In this document: piece by piece, positions 34,459 to 47,076 of the stretch | Numbering within the stretch: position 1 is the first letter of the stretch | Layout: every line of letters begins with the position of its first letter | DNA from: Chimonanthus salicifolius | Taxonomy: Eukaryota > Streptophyta > Magnoliopsida > Laurales > Calycanthaceae | Direction of reading: 5' to 3' | DNA length: 64,000 nt | NCBI GenBank assembly: GCA_013350335.1 | Contig: CM023533.1 | Coordinates: forward strand, 33,474,170 to 33,538,169 | The notes under the pieces: model-generated | The model's database searches: none | What the model was told of the DNA's origin: nothing | The model's input: only the letters and a program-made list of their open reading frames with translations | Position numbers and translations under genes: made by a program

Positions 34459-34466
34459 GGCAGAAG

Positions 34467-35755
34467 TGTGTTCTTCTTTCACTCCTCTGCCATTTTCAGA
34501 ATATTTTACGTTCCTTTCCATTGGAGACAAAAGAAACTAAAAGATTGAAGAGATTAAAAGAAATAAAATATTTGAAAGAGATTCAACAAAATGAAAGGCC
34601 CACAAGCGTCTAAATTCAAAAGGAAACAATTTAAGGTGACTTTTAATTTTTTTTAGTTTTTCTTAAAAATATGATGTACTCGGTAGTCGGTAATGAAGGA
34701 AAAGCTTTAAACATACAAAAGGAGTGAAAACATTGAGTTTTTTCATGTTTTATTCTTTTCATTATTTACATCACCAATTGCAAATATTTTTTAAATGAAA
34801 CGAAATGAAATGAGGTCGTAGTTTGCGTCTAGATTTAATAACATCTTTTATTTAAATATACGAGATTTGGAAGAAATTTTACTTATTGCTAATTATTTTT
34901 TTATTCTAGTATTTTAAAATTCTAATACTTTTAACAGAATTTAAATAAAAAGATTTAGTGTTTTTTATATTCTAAATCTAGATCTCTAGCATACAGGTGC
35001 ATAGAAGCATAAATAGAGTATATATGTAGTTTCTTTTTTTTAAAAAATAAAAAAATTGAATCAACTTTTTTTGGTTAACATGAATATCCTTACCCACATT
35101 AGAGGCTGAAACTAATCCCACAGAAAGTTGATTCAATTTTTTTTTAAAAATTCCATGTGGGTAAAATTATAGGTATTTTAAATTTTAAAGAAAAATGGAA
35201 TTTAAAATTCCATGTGGGTAAAATTATAGGTATTTTAAAGAAAATACAGAAATTTAAAATATAGCTGTATCAATGTAATACTTTGATGCCCTTAAAAACT
35301 CTCCAACTCCTAAGACATTATTAGTCAAAATTAATACAAACTAAATCAACTAATAACAGGTATTATTGGTCGATTCATATCATTTACTGATTGGAGCTGA
35401 TTCAATAACTGATAACAATGACTGACTGATATTTTGAACCATGATTGGAAGTGGTACTAGCTAACCAAAATGTTCCAAGCAAGGGAGTTGAGAACAAGTA
35501 TTAATTTAACGAGTGAAACCACTCCCACTAAATGTCACTTGTTGCAACCAACCAGCAATTTCTAATGGTAGATGAGAAAATAGAAAGCATCAACATTCAT
35601 GCTTGTAGTCTTTCAATATCCATGCTTAGTCTTGTTACTAAAACAGATATATTTACAGGACTTTCCTAGTTAAAATGAGTTGAATTTTGAGCTAAATTGG
35701 TTGAATGGTCTGAAGATAATGCAACAATGCAACATAGAAGCTATGCACAAAGACA
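34467..35755. other. Intergenic, with a small fold-back at 35045-35145
   Basis: AAAAAAATTGAATCAACTTT at about 35045 is mirrored by AAAGTTGATTCAATTTTTTT at about 35125. A 55-bp tandem pair (ATTCCATGTGGGTAAAATTA) follows at about 35150 and 35205. No gene. Confidence 0.5.
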
Positions 35756-35756
35756 G

Positions 35757-35925
35757 CCCCCACATAGGTGTAGCTCATCTGATTGCCTCCCATCTCATGA
35801 AGTGGAAAGTTGCGAGTTCGAGCCCCCATGGCCTAACCTTGGCATGCCCTAATAGTAGTGGGCTCACCCGTGGGGGTTTTAAGGTATTCTGCAGTTTCCT
35901 GCATGTAAATTAAAAAAAAAAAAAA
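35757..35925 (+). mobile_element. SINE, tRNA-derived family A
   Basis: A-box-like GTAGCTCATCTGATT, B box GCGAGTTCGAGCCC, then CATGGCCTAACCTTGGCATG, TGGGCTCACCCGTGGGGGTT and a tail TGTAAATTAAAAAAA. It is the plus-strand partner of the copy at 15325-15488. Confidence 0.75.
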
Positions 35926-36518
35926 AGAAAAAAGAAAATTCAATTATTCTATATCAACCCTTTTCAGCTGGGTGACATTGCCGACAAGCAACAGTCACCC
36001 CAGGGCCCTACAGGACACACAGGTGTGGGTCGAATGCTTAGGATGGGTGGGTTTGAAAGGTATTTCAAGATGATGCTTTTCATAAAAAAATCGAGTCCAT
36101 TAAATTTAAAAAGCTATGATTTTCAGAGATTAATGGTCAAAACGAAGTAAGTTTTAGATAGATTTTTAATGCAATAGTGAGATCAACTTGAAACGGATTC
36201 AAATTGTGTATGGATACAATTGAAGCAGGGGTAAATGAGTCTGAGGAGAGAGTTATTTCAGACCCTGGTAGACCCCATATGGAAGCACAAGTGGAGGACG
36301 TTGCCCAGCTGAAATTATTCTATTTTATATCATGAATTCCATGTTCTCAAGATAATCAAAGGAATTTCAATCTTCAGCTGGTCTCAACTACTGTTGTTGT
36401 CTGTGTTGAAACGAACTCATCAAAGTACAATGCAAGGATTGCCTTAAACAACAGAAGAGAAGACGACAAATGCATTTTCATACTAACAGTTTTGCGATGT
36501 GAGAAAAACAAGCTGATA
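35926..36518. other. Intergenic; 3' side of the GGCT-like gene
   Basis: Nothing recognised; the last 150-300 bp are probably its 3' UTR. Confidence 0.45.
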
Positions 36519-39500
36519 TTAACCTCCGTAACGACTCTTCAGGGATTCTGGAGGCTCTTCTTCCATGATACCTGATCCTGTTGTAGCCAAGTACTCACGG
36601 ATGGTTGTTTTCCGATCACCAAGATAAGTGTGATCCAAGAAATTGTCATAAGCTTCTTTGCCAAGATTGTTTGCTGCCAACACAGCTAAAAGAAAGAATA
36701 TCTTTAGAAAAAAGGAAAAAAACACTAAAAGAAAGAATATTGAAATTAATCCTATGCGCAAGTTCATGTCTCATGCATATGATGCTGTCAACTGGAGAGT
36801 TTGTAAATGGTTCATGATTGATGGATTCCACAAATCTTAGATCTGCAAATAAGAATGTTGGCAGGAGCAACTAATTTAAAATGCTGATATCATTTCAGAA
36901 ATAATGATGATCATCGGTGACCAATTATGATAAAATAAGTGGATTCTAGCAAGATTTCCAGTAATAAAATGCCTCCCAAATTGCCACTGGCATTCTAGAA
37001 ATTTACAGTTCATGAAATTCCATCATCATCAAAGCCTTTCTTCTATCTATCTGGAATTGGCTTTACTTTCTACTCGACCATATCGACAAACAGAAAATGA
37101 AAATATGTGCATTTCAGAAACCTTTGTCATGGGAATCTCATGTACAGCAAACCATGGCTTGGTTCAAGTGACCTATATTTGATTAAACTATTCAAAAATA
37201 ACACTAGCAAGGACTAATCGGCACATATCTTTAAATTACATAGATGGGCCAGATATCAAAAGTATCTACTTATTTAGGTTGATAAACAACTGATGCAATA
37301 ATGCTTTGATGATGGTGGTAATCATATTGATAAATTATGAACTTTAAACAATACAATAAACAACAGATTAAGACAAACACCATGGAGTGAGAAATCACTC
37401 CCATATACTCCCATATAAGGTTCTATCACCCCTTTGGCAAAGACATCAGCAAATGTCATTCATTTCCTAGCACCTTTTTCAGTATGAAGTGGTTTTCGCA
37501 TATGGCTCACCATTCATGTATTCATTTTATTCAGAATAAACGCTAAACTCCAAACTCCTGTATATCATCCTTCTGCCCATGAGAATAAATTGGTGGGAAG
37601 CTGAGAGGCTACTGTAGTACTGTTGTATGAGTGAAGAAGCTATACTCAAGTAGGTGGTTGATATCGTGTATAGCACAGTGCACAAATTTTGTATTCTTCT
37701 ATTTCTTTGAATGAATTGTGTGTCAACCCCTCCAAACTTAACAGTAACGACCAACATGCAAATTTCAACTATTCCTGAACAGCTTTTGCCTTTTCCATGT
37801 AGGGCATTGACAGAACCAGCTGGTCTCTTTAGAAACCTTGTACCATGTCCACTTTCCTTTTTTGAGTGGGGTACCATGTCCACTTTCCTCAACGCCAACT
37901 GAGCACGATGGCTCCATATTTGTCAGTAGAAGATGAAGGTCATGTTTATGACTTGCTGTCTCCTTAACTTCTAAGGCTAATCACTTCAATCGAACCTCGA
38001 AAAGTGCAAAGTAATCCCTCATATAAAGTACCCTCACAGTAAAGGCAAAAGCCCTCAATTTAGGAGAGATTTGGAGGATTGGATGGTTGTCTCTCATGAC
38101 TTTATTGGGAAATGTGTTCTTGTTGGGTCAGGGTAATGATCGTAGAATTTGGGAGTTAGATCCTCTTGGTATCTTCTCGGTGAAGTCTTTTTGTGATCAT
38201 CTTTTGACAATTGGTGAAGCTCCAATTGTTCACCCTAAGATTTGGGAGGGTGTCTCTCCTTTTAAAGTAAAGGTTTTTTGTTGGCTTGCGGGGTTGCAGA
38301 AGATCTTGACTATAGATAATTTGAGGAAGAGAAGGATGCTTATTGTTAACGCAGGCCCTATGTGCTTATCTGCAGAGGAGACGGTTAATCATCTTCTTCT
38401 TCATTATAGCTTCGTTACTTCTGTTTGGGAGCATTTCTTTCAGCTCTTGGGTATCTTTTTTTGTTTTCCTAAAGTTTGGTGTGAGTTGTTTAATGAAGAA
38501 GAAGTGTTTTTTGGTAGGCTCCTTTCATCGGCAGTTTTGGAAGGCAACATCTTTGTCTATTATTTGGTCCATTTGACTAGAAAGAAATAAAAGCGTGTTT
38601 CGAGGTAAAGTGGGCTCCTTTGATGTCCTTGATTTAATCAAGGTGCGGGTTGCGTAGTGGATGGTTGGCGTGTTGAAGTTTCGTCAGATGTCTATTTCTG
38701 AGATGTGTAGGGAGTGGGCATCTGTGGATTATTCTAGGCCTCAAGGGGCCTCTAGACTGGCTGTTCCTTGGTCTCCTCCTTCTCCTGGGGTGCTCAAGCT
38801 TAATTTTGATGGGAGTTGTATGTGAAAAGTTGATATGGCTGGTTATGGTGGACTCATCTGTAATGAGTTTGGGAATACGTTGATTTCCTTTGCGGGTCCT
38901 ATTCGTAATGGGTCGCTCTAGGATTTGCCAAAGAAATTAGAATTTGTTATTTTTTTTTTCAATTCTTGGGTAAAAGTAGGTCTCAAATAGGGTGAAACAA
39001 TAGGTTGGGATTAGATCTACGAGTCTAAGATAGGGATGCAAAACGGACCCAAAACGGGTCTATCCGGACTTTCGTAAGGACATGTATGGACATCCGTACA
39101 AAATGGTGGGTCTCGACGAGTCTTTGATGGCTGATGGTGGGGATGGGTCCTAGTTTGGTTAAGGTTAGGGTTTGGATGAAAAATGGACAAAAATATGGTG
39201 TAGAAAGAGGGAAAAAAGAGAGAAGAAAAGTGAAAGAAAGAAAAAGATTTGTACCTTGAGTCACACAAGGTTTGTTGATCTCACACCAAGGAAGTAGAAG
39301 GAGTCACACCAGATCTGCAAATGGGAGAAACTTGAGTTTCTTCTTTCATTCATTTGTCAAAAGTGTCTCTTACCAGTATTTATAAAAAGAAGACTTTTAA
39401 AACCTTAGACACATGTGACTTAAGGCACACATGTGGACAATCTAAAACCATAAAAGCAAATATAAGTTACAGAGTTGACAACTCAGTTACATGCATCTTC

Positions 39501-42500
39501 CACCTTTGAGAAAGGAGTTCGAGCAAGATGATGTTCAGTCGATCTTAGTTGTTACATGGATATATTTATTTATTGTTATGTTTTTCCACTTTTTCTATGG
39601 TTGTTTTTTAGGGTTTAAACCTTATAGAGCCACTTTTGCTTTGATGTAGTTGTACTTGTTATTTCTCTATTAATATATTTTTTCTTTGTTACCGTTCAAA
39701 AAAAATTCTAGAGCCTGGAAAGAGTGCATTCATTTGATGTAGCTTTTGTTTTCCTATTAGTGTGTTCTAGTATCTCACATTTTTCTCTTCTAGTATGGTG
39801 TGTTTGAAGCCATTTTTTTTTTTTTGAGCAGGTAACAATACGAATTATATTAATTCAAAAGGGAATACAAAATAAAAAACAGCAGGCCAAGATAAGCCCA
39901 CCAAATGGAAAAAACATTATCCCTCTCCCTGAAATTACAAGAATCTGTATACAACTTCTGAAACTAAGGATAACTACTAACGAGCCAACTCATCTGCAGC
40001 CTAAATTAGCCTCAAGTAACCTTAAAATCAAAAGAAGAAATAATATGTCAGATCCTTCCAATTTTGTCCAAGAAAATCCACGGGCCTCCTCCTTTCTACT
40101 TTTGTTTGTATCTCCCCTTTTTTGTGCACTTCTTGTGCCCTTAATGAAGTTACTATTTTAAAAATAATAACAGTAACACATAAACTTTAGTTGATAGTAC
40201 AGTCAAATAACAAACATTTCGACATTTCACAGCAAAAGAAGTGATGATAAAAATATAATATATCACCATGCAAAACAATGTCATACTAGTATCAAGATAA
40301 TCCATGAAAAATCTGATAAGTATTACCAGAATCCATCAAGAGTCAGGTATGCAATTTATTTCAAAGAACCCATTGCCTAATCATGTACATTTAAACATGG
40401 ACTAGATGTAGAACCACATTTGGCAATGTTTCCTTTTAAATCTCCCAGATTCAGTCTTCAATAATATTTGTTTGAATTTAATGAGGCTCAAGTTCACCAC
40501 ATGAGTTTAACCTTGTTTTTAAGCAAAGGGTTAATCAATACAGTTTTAGGTTAGATTCCTGCCTGAATGTATAATACATGGGGCCTACATAAACATCAAT
40601 CCAAACCACTCCACACACCAAACAATCCTCTAAATTCAAATCTAAACAGGTTGATACTCCTCCAACTAATCATAGAAGACAAGAAATAAACTAAAGATAC
40701 ACGTTTGAATATTAAAATCAAGGATTAGGATTATCAAATATAAGTCCACTTTAAACAGTATGATAGTCCACATGATTCCTTATCCATTAACCCTATTGCA
40801 CATGAGATGATACAGCCCAATTTCTAATATGGCAAATTAGAGAGTCAAGCTTAACCAGACCTCCTCCCTTAAAAGAAATTCACAAGAAGCCTTGATATAA
40901 CCTACAGCAGGTTCTAGACCTGGTTTTGCTTTACCCCTCCTGTTTGATGTTTGAAGCAAAACTGGACTGGCTGAACTGCACTGTAGTTTCAGGTCCAACG
41001 GCCAGTCTAACATAGTTCTAAAAGCTGTTAAAATCCTATTGATTTTCTAATTATAGGCAACTGACTATAATGAATCAGCATGAGTTCAGAATGCATAACA
41101 AAGTTAACAAGCAATTTTTTTTTTTTCCCGATGACAAAGTTAAACAAGCAAAGTTACCAATGTCGAAGATAAACACGGCATGGTAAGATATCATCCCGCC
41201 AAATCTTGTCGATGTTATAGCGTCCATAGTGCTGAAAATAGATCTCCTTGCTTCCTACAGAAGAGAGATTCTTTTAGACAGAAACCATACCTACATAATG
41301 AACTCAAATGAAATGGTAACAATCAAGAATAAATAAATAAATAGAGGAAATGTTACCGGGTAACCTGAGAAATAATGATCATGTGATATAATGCATTTGA
41401 AGCTCATACCAAAATTTATGTTTACTGGATGTTACCTAAGAAGGTGTACTGTTGTTCAGTGCAAAACATCTTGGAAATCTAACTTCAGGACAACAGTAAA
41501 GGTTACCGATAAGTAACATGAGGAAGAGTGACAACATTGGGAAAGAATAACATCTGAAAGGAAGAAGTCACTCATATGAGAAGTGCCCTACAGACATACA
41601 GGAGTAAAGCCAGAGAAAGCTTGGGTGGACCCGGGGCAATACAGCGCACATGAAGGACCCATCTTCAATCAAAACCTTTCTGTACTTCTGTACTTCTGTA
41701 GTATATGGGCGGTCATCAATTCAAATCCATCTGAAATCAACAATCTGATACTCATCTTCACCATTGGACTGGATATTCAAATACATAATCTTTATCAACA
41801 GTCTAACTTTGAAGTTGAAAAATCAAGGCTTTTTCCTAACAACCTCAAGGGTTCGAATGACATGATACTCTCCTGTCCATCTCTTGGCCATGTTAGATGG
41901 TGGGCCCACCTTCTGAGATGGTAATATCAAAGAACCTGAGCTTTTAGACCTCCCCAGGCAGTCAAAATTAGGCAATTGGGTACTTTGAGCACCTTTTCAC
42001 TACACATTCTTTTAGGGTAAGGTAGTGCCAGACTTGCATTGGATGCAAGAAACTCCATCTCGGGAAGGATGGGAAAATCGACATTATAATTCATTAATTT
42101 TCTAATTAGAATACAAAAAAAGAGGCTTTTTAGTAATGCCACTACATGTACTCTTTTGGTACCCAACAATCAATTTACAGTCTTTGAACCATATGGTGGA
42201 TCCTACAATTTGAATTTGCAAGACTCCCCGCAGAGTAGTGGCTTTCTGTTGGATGGTGGGTCTAGCTCGGATTCTCACAGTTGACAATATCAGCAAAAGA
42301 AAAATAGTCATAGTCAGTTGTCGTCATTGCTTCCATTGGCAGAGGATGTAGATCACCTCCTTGTTCACTATAACCTCTCCTCCCACATCTGGGATGTTAG
42401 CATTGGGCTTTTTGAAGTCAACTGGGTGATGTCAAGCTCCTTAGCCCTTCTCTCAATCTCTCCTATTCTTGGATGTTCTTCAGAGGAAATTTCATATTTG

Positions 42501-45500
42501 CTATTCTTTGGAACTTAGGCCTTTTTGCCACTATTTGGAGAATGTGGAGGGACAATACAACCAGGTCTTTCAGAGTAATGCAGCATCCCATTCTTCAGTA
42601 GCAGAAGGTAAGCGCATTGCCTAGTGTCATGGGTCAAGATGCTACATGCGGATCGGCTACAAAAGGCCAAAGTTAGTGCCAAAAATGTGCACAAGGTATG
42701 GCCAAATCCAAAAGATGGAGACTTTCTCATGGCAGACATCTTAAGAAGCTTCAAGATGGGACTGAAATGTCCCAGAAGACTCAAGAAGGTCGCAGAAGGT
42801 TCATGAATATTCAAGAAGACTCTCCAAGGAGCTAGAAACAGATGAAGTTCTTCACACTAATGTGGAGTCCTCTATTGTTATGTAGAAATGTGTAGAACGT
42901 ATTGAAAGAGTGTAGAAATCTATAGAAGTGTGTGGAGTCATGTAATAGTGTGTGGAAGGTTCTAATGTAGTGTAGACAAGTAAGAGTCTAGAAGGAGATG
43001 GAAGGTTGTAGGAGTGTAGAGATTCTTGAGTGTTCTAGAAAGAGGTCTAAAAAAGTTCATAGTGTGTAGGATTGTGAAAAGTGGCACAACCTTATCCATA
43101 CATGAGACAAGGCCTCAAGTATATAAAGGAGTGGAGAGTTCATTTGCACACAACCTTTGAAGGCATGCAAAGAGTCAAGTAAGGAGAGGAGCTTGAAAAG
43201 GAGTTAAACTCCCCAAGTTGTGAAATCTGTTGGATAGCTACAAGAGTGTGAATGCTTGCAAAGTGTTCAAGCCTTCTACTTCTCTTTGTTCAGAGTTTGA
43301 TCTTGTCTTCCAATTCTTTGGTGGGATGCATTCTATCTCAATCTTGTGTGTTCAATAAGTTTGTGTGATTGTAAGGTGTTCATCTTGGTCCAAAGAGTGG
43401 CCAAATCGGTTCGAAAGCTTACTCACTTGGCAACGGACTGTTCAAGTGAGTGAAACACGGGCTGAATTAGGAAAGGATTCGTCAAGTCCGTGACACTGGT
43501 TCAAGGAGTCTAAAGGCCTATCAAGATCAGATTTATTCAGTTCCTGGAAGGAGTTTAGGGGTTGGTTAAGCCCTGTCCGGTGATGGTTGTTCCTGATCTG
43601 TTTCCTGTTTTTCTAGTTGCAATGTTCCCTGAAATATGAGGCCTTTTTGTATCCTCTATGCATGTATTTTGCCATTTAACCAATGAAGTTACCATTTCAT
43701 GAAAATTAAAATTAAAATTCTGGAATTACGAGTCAAAATATACATAAGTCACAAAAGCAGTAAGGTACAAACTTTGTGGTAAATTTGCAACATAAAACGA
43801 TTCAAAGAATCAGCAAGCTGATTCTCCATGACACTAGTATGGAAAAAAAGGTATAGATGAAAATAAAATGAAAAGCTTGAGAAAGAAAAAAGCCAGTTTA
43901 TTGAAAAATAGATGAAGCAGTGTTTACCTTTGCATCTAAAATGAAAATATTCTTCATCAGTGTAACGAGCACAAATCACCTGCAGCAACAACCCATAAAA
44001 GCAACCTTCTTATCAGCTTATTAAAGTAAATTTATGTACAGCACAGGCTCAAAAAAACTAGCACCATCCCAAAATGATCTATCAGTTTGCATTTACAGCT
44101 GGCACAGTGAAAGGCTCTCCATTCATTTCTTCTGGCATCACCTGTAAAACAGATGAAGTATAAACATTGATGCAAGAATAAGGAAAATGCTTATAAAAAG
44201 GTTACCATTGCTAAAAAGAAACAATATATCGGGAAAAAGAAAAGCACTTAGCTAGATACCACTAAAAAACGAAACTCATGCTCCCTTTCTATGAAAGATG
44301 GAACCTGTAAAACTAACGCTCAGTAGGAGTAAATTAATAAACAAAACAAAACTTGACTTCAACGATGCTACTGTTTGATGTTACAAATCATGTTATACTG
44401 TCACAGACTAACCTCCGACTTTTTTATTTCAAACACAGTAATGATAAGAGTTTCCCCTTCACAGGGTTCCACGCTCAAGCTTGAAATCTCCTGAAATGAC
44501 AGCAGATACTCATTAGCCTTCTTAAGGATCTGCAATCTACAAAGTAGATAATCTACTTCCCATGTAAGCATGCAGTTTTCAGTGGAAATGAACTTTTGTT
44601 ACTACAGAAACCAACCACTTGCATATTTGGTTTGTAAAAAACTAAAGCAACTGAGACCCCTAGTGCAATGGTTTTCTACTTCACCTTTCATTTTCGTATG
44701 CTCGCTAAAGGATAGAAGTTTTGATGAAAATGTGCACTGATGCTTGTACAATTCTCCTATCTAAAGGGCAAGGAAACCACTTTCTCATGGAGAGGATGGG
44801 AAAGTTTATGTTCCTCTCTCTCTTAGTTGTAGAAACCATAGTTCAAAAACTCAGAAAACTTACTCATCTCTTTCTCATGTTTGTTTATACCAAGTTCAAG
44901 CGAAGCTTGACTACGTTTGAGCCCGTAAACAACCTAATAAGGCATAGATCATTGCTAATCTTACTTGTCCTCAACCTTGGATTGAATATCAAAGGCAAAA
45001 ATATTTATCCAATATTGAAACTAAGAAACTAAGAGTTAGGATGATATGACGGAGACCAGTTTTACTATACACCCAATGGTTCAGTCAATGACAGATATTT
45101 TTTATTCTTAGATGCTTCACCTCCCTAAATAGTAGAAGCAACCAATTTGATTATGGTAAAGAAAAAATTGCCCATGTTTTTGCCATAAACTAGGGAGCCT
45201 TGAACATAACAAATAAAAGGTTATACATCAATGGACCAATGGTTTTATTTAATTATATATAAAAAAAAGGGTGCCCATGAGTTTTAGGCCTTAACTTGAG
45301 TTTCCTCCTTTGCAATCCCACGGTCAAAGAAAACTGGAGCTGTATGCCCAAATAAACGCCGAAAGCCATTCAATTTTGCCATTCTAAAGTTTCTAAGGTC
45401 AGGAAATGTACTCCTCGCGCTCCTTTCTGAGTAAAACAAAAAAAGGACATGAGAATATGATATTCTCTTTTCTTGTTTTCTTGGTAAGAAAGTACTTTCT

Positions 45501-47076
45501 TGAAAAATTATCATTTTTAGCTAAAATAAATGTGTTTGAACTTTTTATCTAAATAATATTTCGTTACCATATGATTACTTCATTCTCCACAAAAGAAGAA
45601 ACAAAAGGGATCCCTTTCTGAGGAAAAGAAAAGAGACGTGAGCTTCTCAATCATATATCACTTAAGTTTGACAGCTCAATTATTTGCACAATTATAAATA
45701 TCTCATTTAATCTATTAAAAACCTTCTACTTTGCTCTCTCTCTATTCTTTAGACTCTTTGGAGTCAAATTTTTTTTTTTTTTGAAAGATTTCTGTAGTCA
45801 AAATTTTGTTAAACCATATGATAAATTGACCAACACTAACTTACTGATCAAAATCGAAACCTCTAACATTACCATTAGATCAGTATAGCTTAGGCCCTTA
45901 ACTGATGACCTTGAACTTCCCAGTGGGTTAGTTTTCATATCATCCCCCTTCCCATATGAATTCAGTGCCCCCAAGTAGGCTTCACAGGAGTAGTAATTTA
46001 CCAATTTGAGACTTGGGTTACACCTGAAAAATGCATATCTCTGATTGATAATTTCATATCCATTGTTTGATCAACACCAAAAAGACTGCACTTTACAAAC
46101 ATGTCAAACCTTGGGACCCTAACATCAGGTGTTAGGGTGATCATATCAGAGTGGTATTGAAGTACCTCTATCCTCAAGAGCTGCAACAATTCACAAACCA
46201 CATCTTCTTGATACAACCCTATTTGACCCACAGCACAGTGTAGGGTCAACCTGTTTTCCAAAAGTGTGCCCGTGAGGAGAGCGACTGTGAATGTGTTGTG
46301 TCTTTTCCAAACAATGAAGCTTTAGTTAAGAAGGACTTGGAAACTAATAACCTCCATTGTTCCAAAATCATCTTTCTTGAAGAACCTTTTTCCAATTCTG
46401 TAGTCGCTGAAGCTAGAGCATTTCTCTCATTTAACAGAAGATGTAGTTCTAGCAGTAGCACAGTAAAAATAGTATTGGATAGAAAATCTTTTCATTCAGG
46501 AAGCGGAAAAACTAAACAGAAGATGTAGTTCTAGCAATAGCACAGTCAAATATATTGGGTAGAAAAAAAGTTCATTCAGGAAGCGGAAAAACTAAACAGA
46601 AGATGTAATTCTAGCAGTAACACAGTCAAAATAGTATCTTTTAACTAAAACTAGACGTGGGTTTTGCCGCCTCCTTTTTTTTAATTTAAAAGTTGTCGCT
46701 TTCACAGAAAAGACTTCATCTTCCACTTAAGGGGCGGTGAGAGGGTGAAAGAAAAAATCCGAATACCCGAAAGAAGAGATCCGAATCCGCAGACGGAGAG
46801 AAAGCCATCGGGGGAGAGAATGGATTCGAAATCGAACTCGTTGCGGAGTTCCGGGTAGTTGCTGATGTCCGCAGTGCGATCTGTCGACATTGCAATTATG
46901 GGTCCTCGGTGTCGGGAGGAGTTGCGTCGAACGGTAAAGGCGCAGGATAGTCGACGAGGCACAGGCAGAAGAAGGGGACGAAACCGTTCGTTGGAGGAAC
47001 GGAGAAAGGTCGGAAGGATGGAAGAAGAAGAAGAATTCTTGTGGAGAACTGGATTCAAAAAGCAACAAATGCTCAT
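36519..47076 (-). CDS. Gamma-glutamylcyclotransferase-like fold protein, probable plastid targeting
   Basis: Eight exons: 47076-46767, 45426-45296, 44490-44413, 44304-44260, 44141-44097, 43979-43928, 41254-41158, 36685-36519. All have GT-AG borders and exons 1-7 join in phase. The product is about 307 residues. The first 60 residues are rich in S and R with few acids, like a transit peptide. FLSVCGFGSLLSERSARSTF resembles the YGSLL substrate-binding turn of the cyclotransferase fold. VPSFIEREHEFRFLV, VICARYTDEEYF, HYGRYNIDKIWRDDILPCR and SGIMEEEPPESLKSRYGG follow, as in uncharacterised plant orthologues (from memory). Exon 8 needs one base fewer to stay in frame: AG|CTGTGTTG after exon 7 ...CATTG. 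Enzyme activity is not shown by the sequence. Confidence 0.78.
37983..38960 (+). mobile_element. LINE fragment (zf-RVT and start of RNase H) in intron 7 of the GGCT-like gene
   Basis: The frame at 38087-38590 carries RRIWELDPLGIFSVKSF, then SPFKVKVFCWLAGLQKILT and an EETVNHLLLHYSFVTSVWE block, the zinc-binding region that follows the reverse transcriptase in plant L1 elements. At about 38760-38900 comes PGVLKLNFDGSC, the start of RNase H, with a stop and decay. Antisense to the host gene. Confidence 0.75.
39012..39270. mobile_element. Possible hAT-like fragment
   Basis: TAGGGATGCAAAACGGACCC at about 39032 resembles the TAGGGATGAAAC end of the element at 34083-34458. The other end and a target duplication were not found, so this is tentative. 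Confidence 0.3.
39812..40150 (-). mobile_element. LINE 3' end fragment
   Basis: On the minus strand it ends GTATTCCCTTTTGAATTAAT, ATAATTCGTATTGTTACC and a poly-A run, a form typical of plant L1 3' tails. A similar tail (TTGTTACCGTTCAAAAAAA) ends near 39705 on the plus strand. Confidence 0.5.
42220..42560 (+). mobile_element. LINE zf-RVT fragment in intron 7 region
   Basis: AEDVDHLLVHYNLSSHIWD is the conserved core of the LINE zinc-binding region; the preceding cysteines are lost. An L1-like 3' tail (GTATCCTCTATGCATGTA, AACCAATGAAGTTACCATTT) appears at about 43640-43705, so the LTR at 42760-43500 seems to sit inside this LINE. This lies in the intron between exons 6 and 7 of the GGCT-like gene. 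Confidence 0.6.
42760..43510 (+). mobile_element. Ty3-type LTR, solo or truncated (copy 2 of 2)
   Basis: It contains many GTGTAGAA/GTGTGGAG words, then GCTTGAAAAGGAG, CTTCTACTTCTCTTTGTTCA, TTGGTCCAAAGAGTGGCCAA and GCTTACTCACTTGGC. These match 21550-22090 read on the minus strand. No gag follows. It lies in intron 6 of the GGCT-like gene, antisense to it. Confidence 0.65.
46434..46640. repeat. 82-bp tandem repeat, three units, in intron 1 of the GGCT-like gene
   Basis: AACAGAAGATGTAGTTCTAG starts at about 46434, 46516 and 46597. Each is followed by CAGTAGCACAGTC-like text, TTCATTCAGGAAGCGGAAAA and the next unit. The units are close to identical, so the expansion is fairly recent. Confidence 0.85.

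Noticed and set aside
35757..35840. Possible tRNA gene (A and B box present)
   Set aside because: No cloverleaf can be formed with an acceptor stem, and the sequence continues into a SINE body and A-tail found in other copies.
45998..46461. Two minus-strand frames in intron 1 of the GGCT-like gene (MENRLTLHCAVG, MLLLELHLLL)
   Set aside because: They look somewhat protein-like but match no family and are not needed for a continuous GGCT-like protein; probably old repeat sequence.
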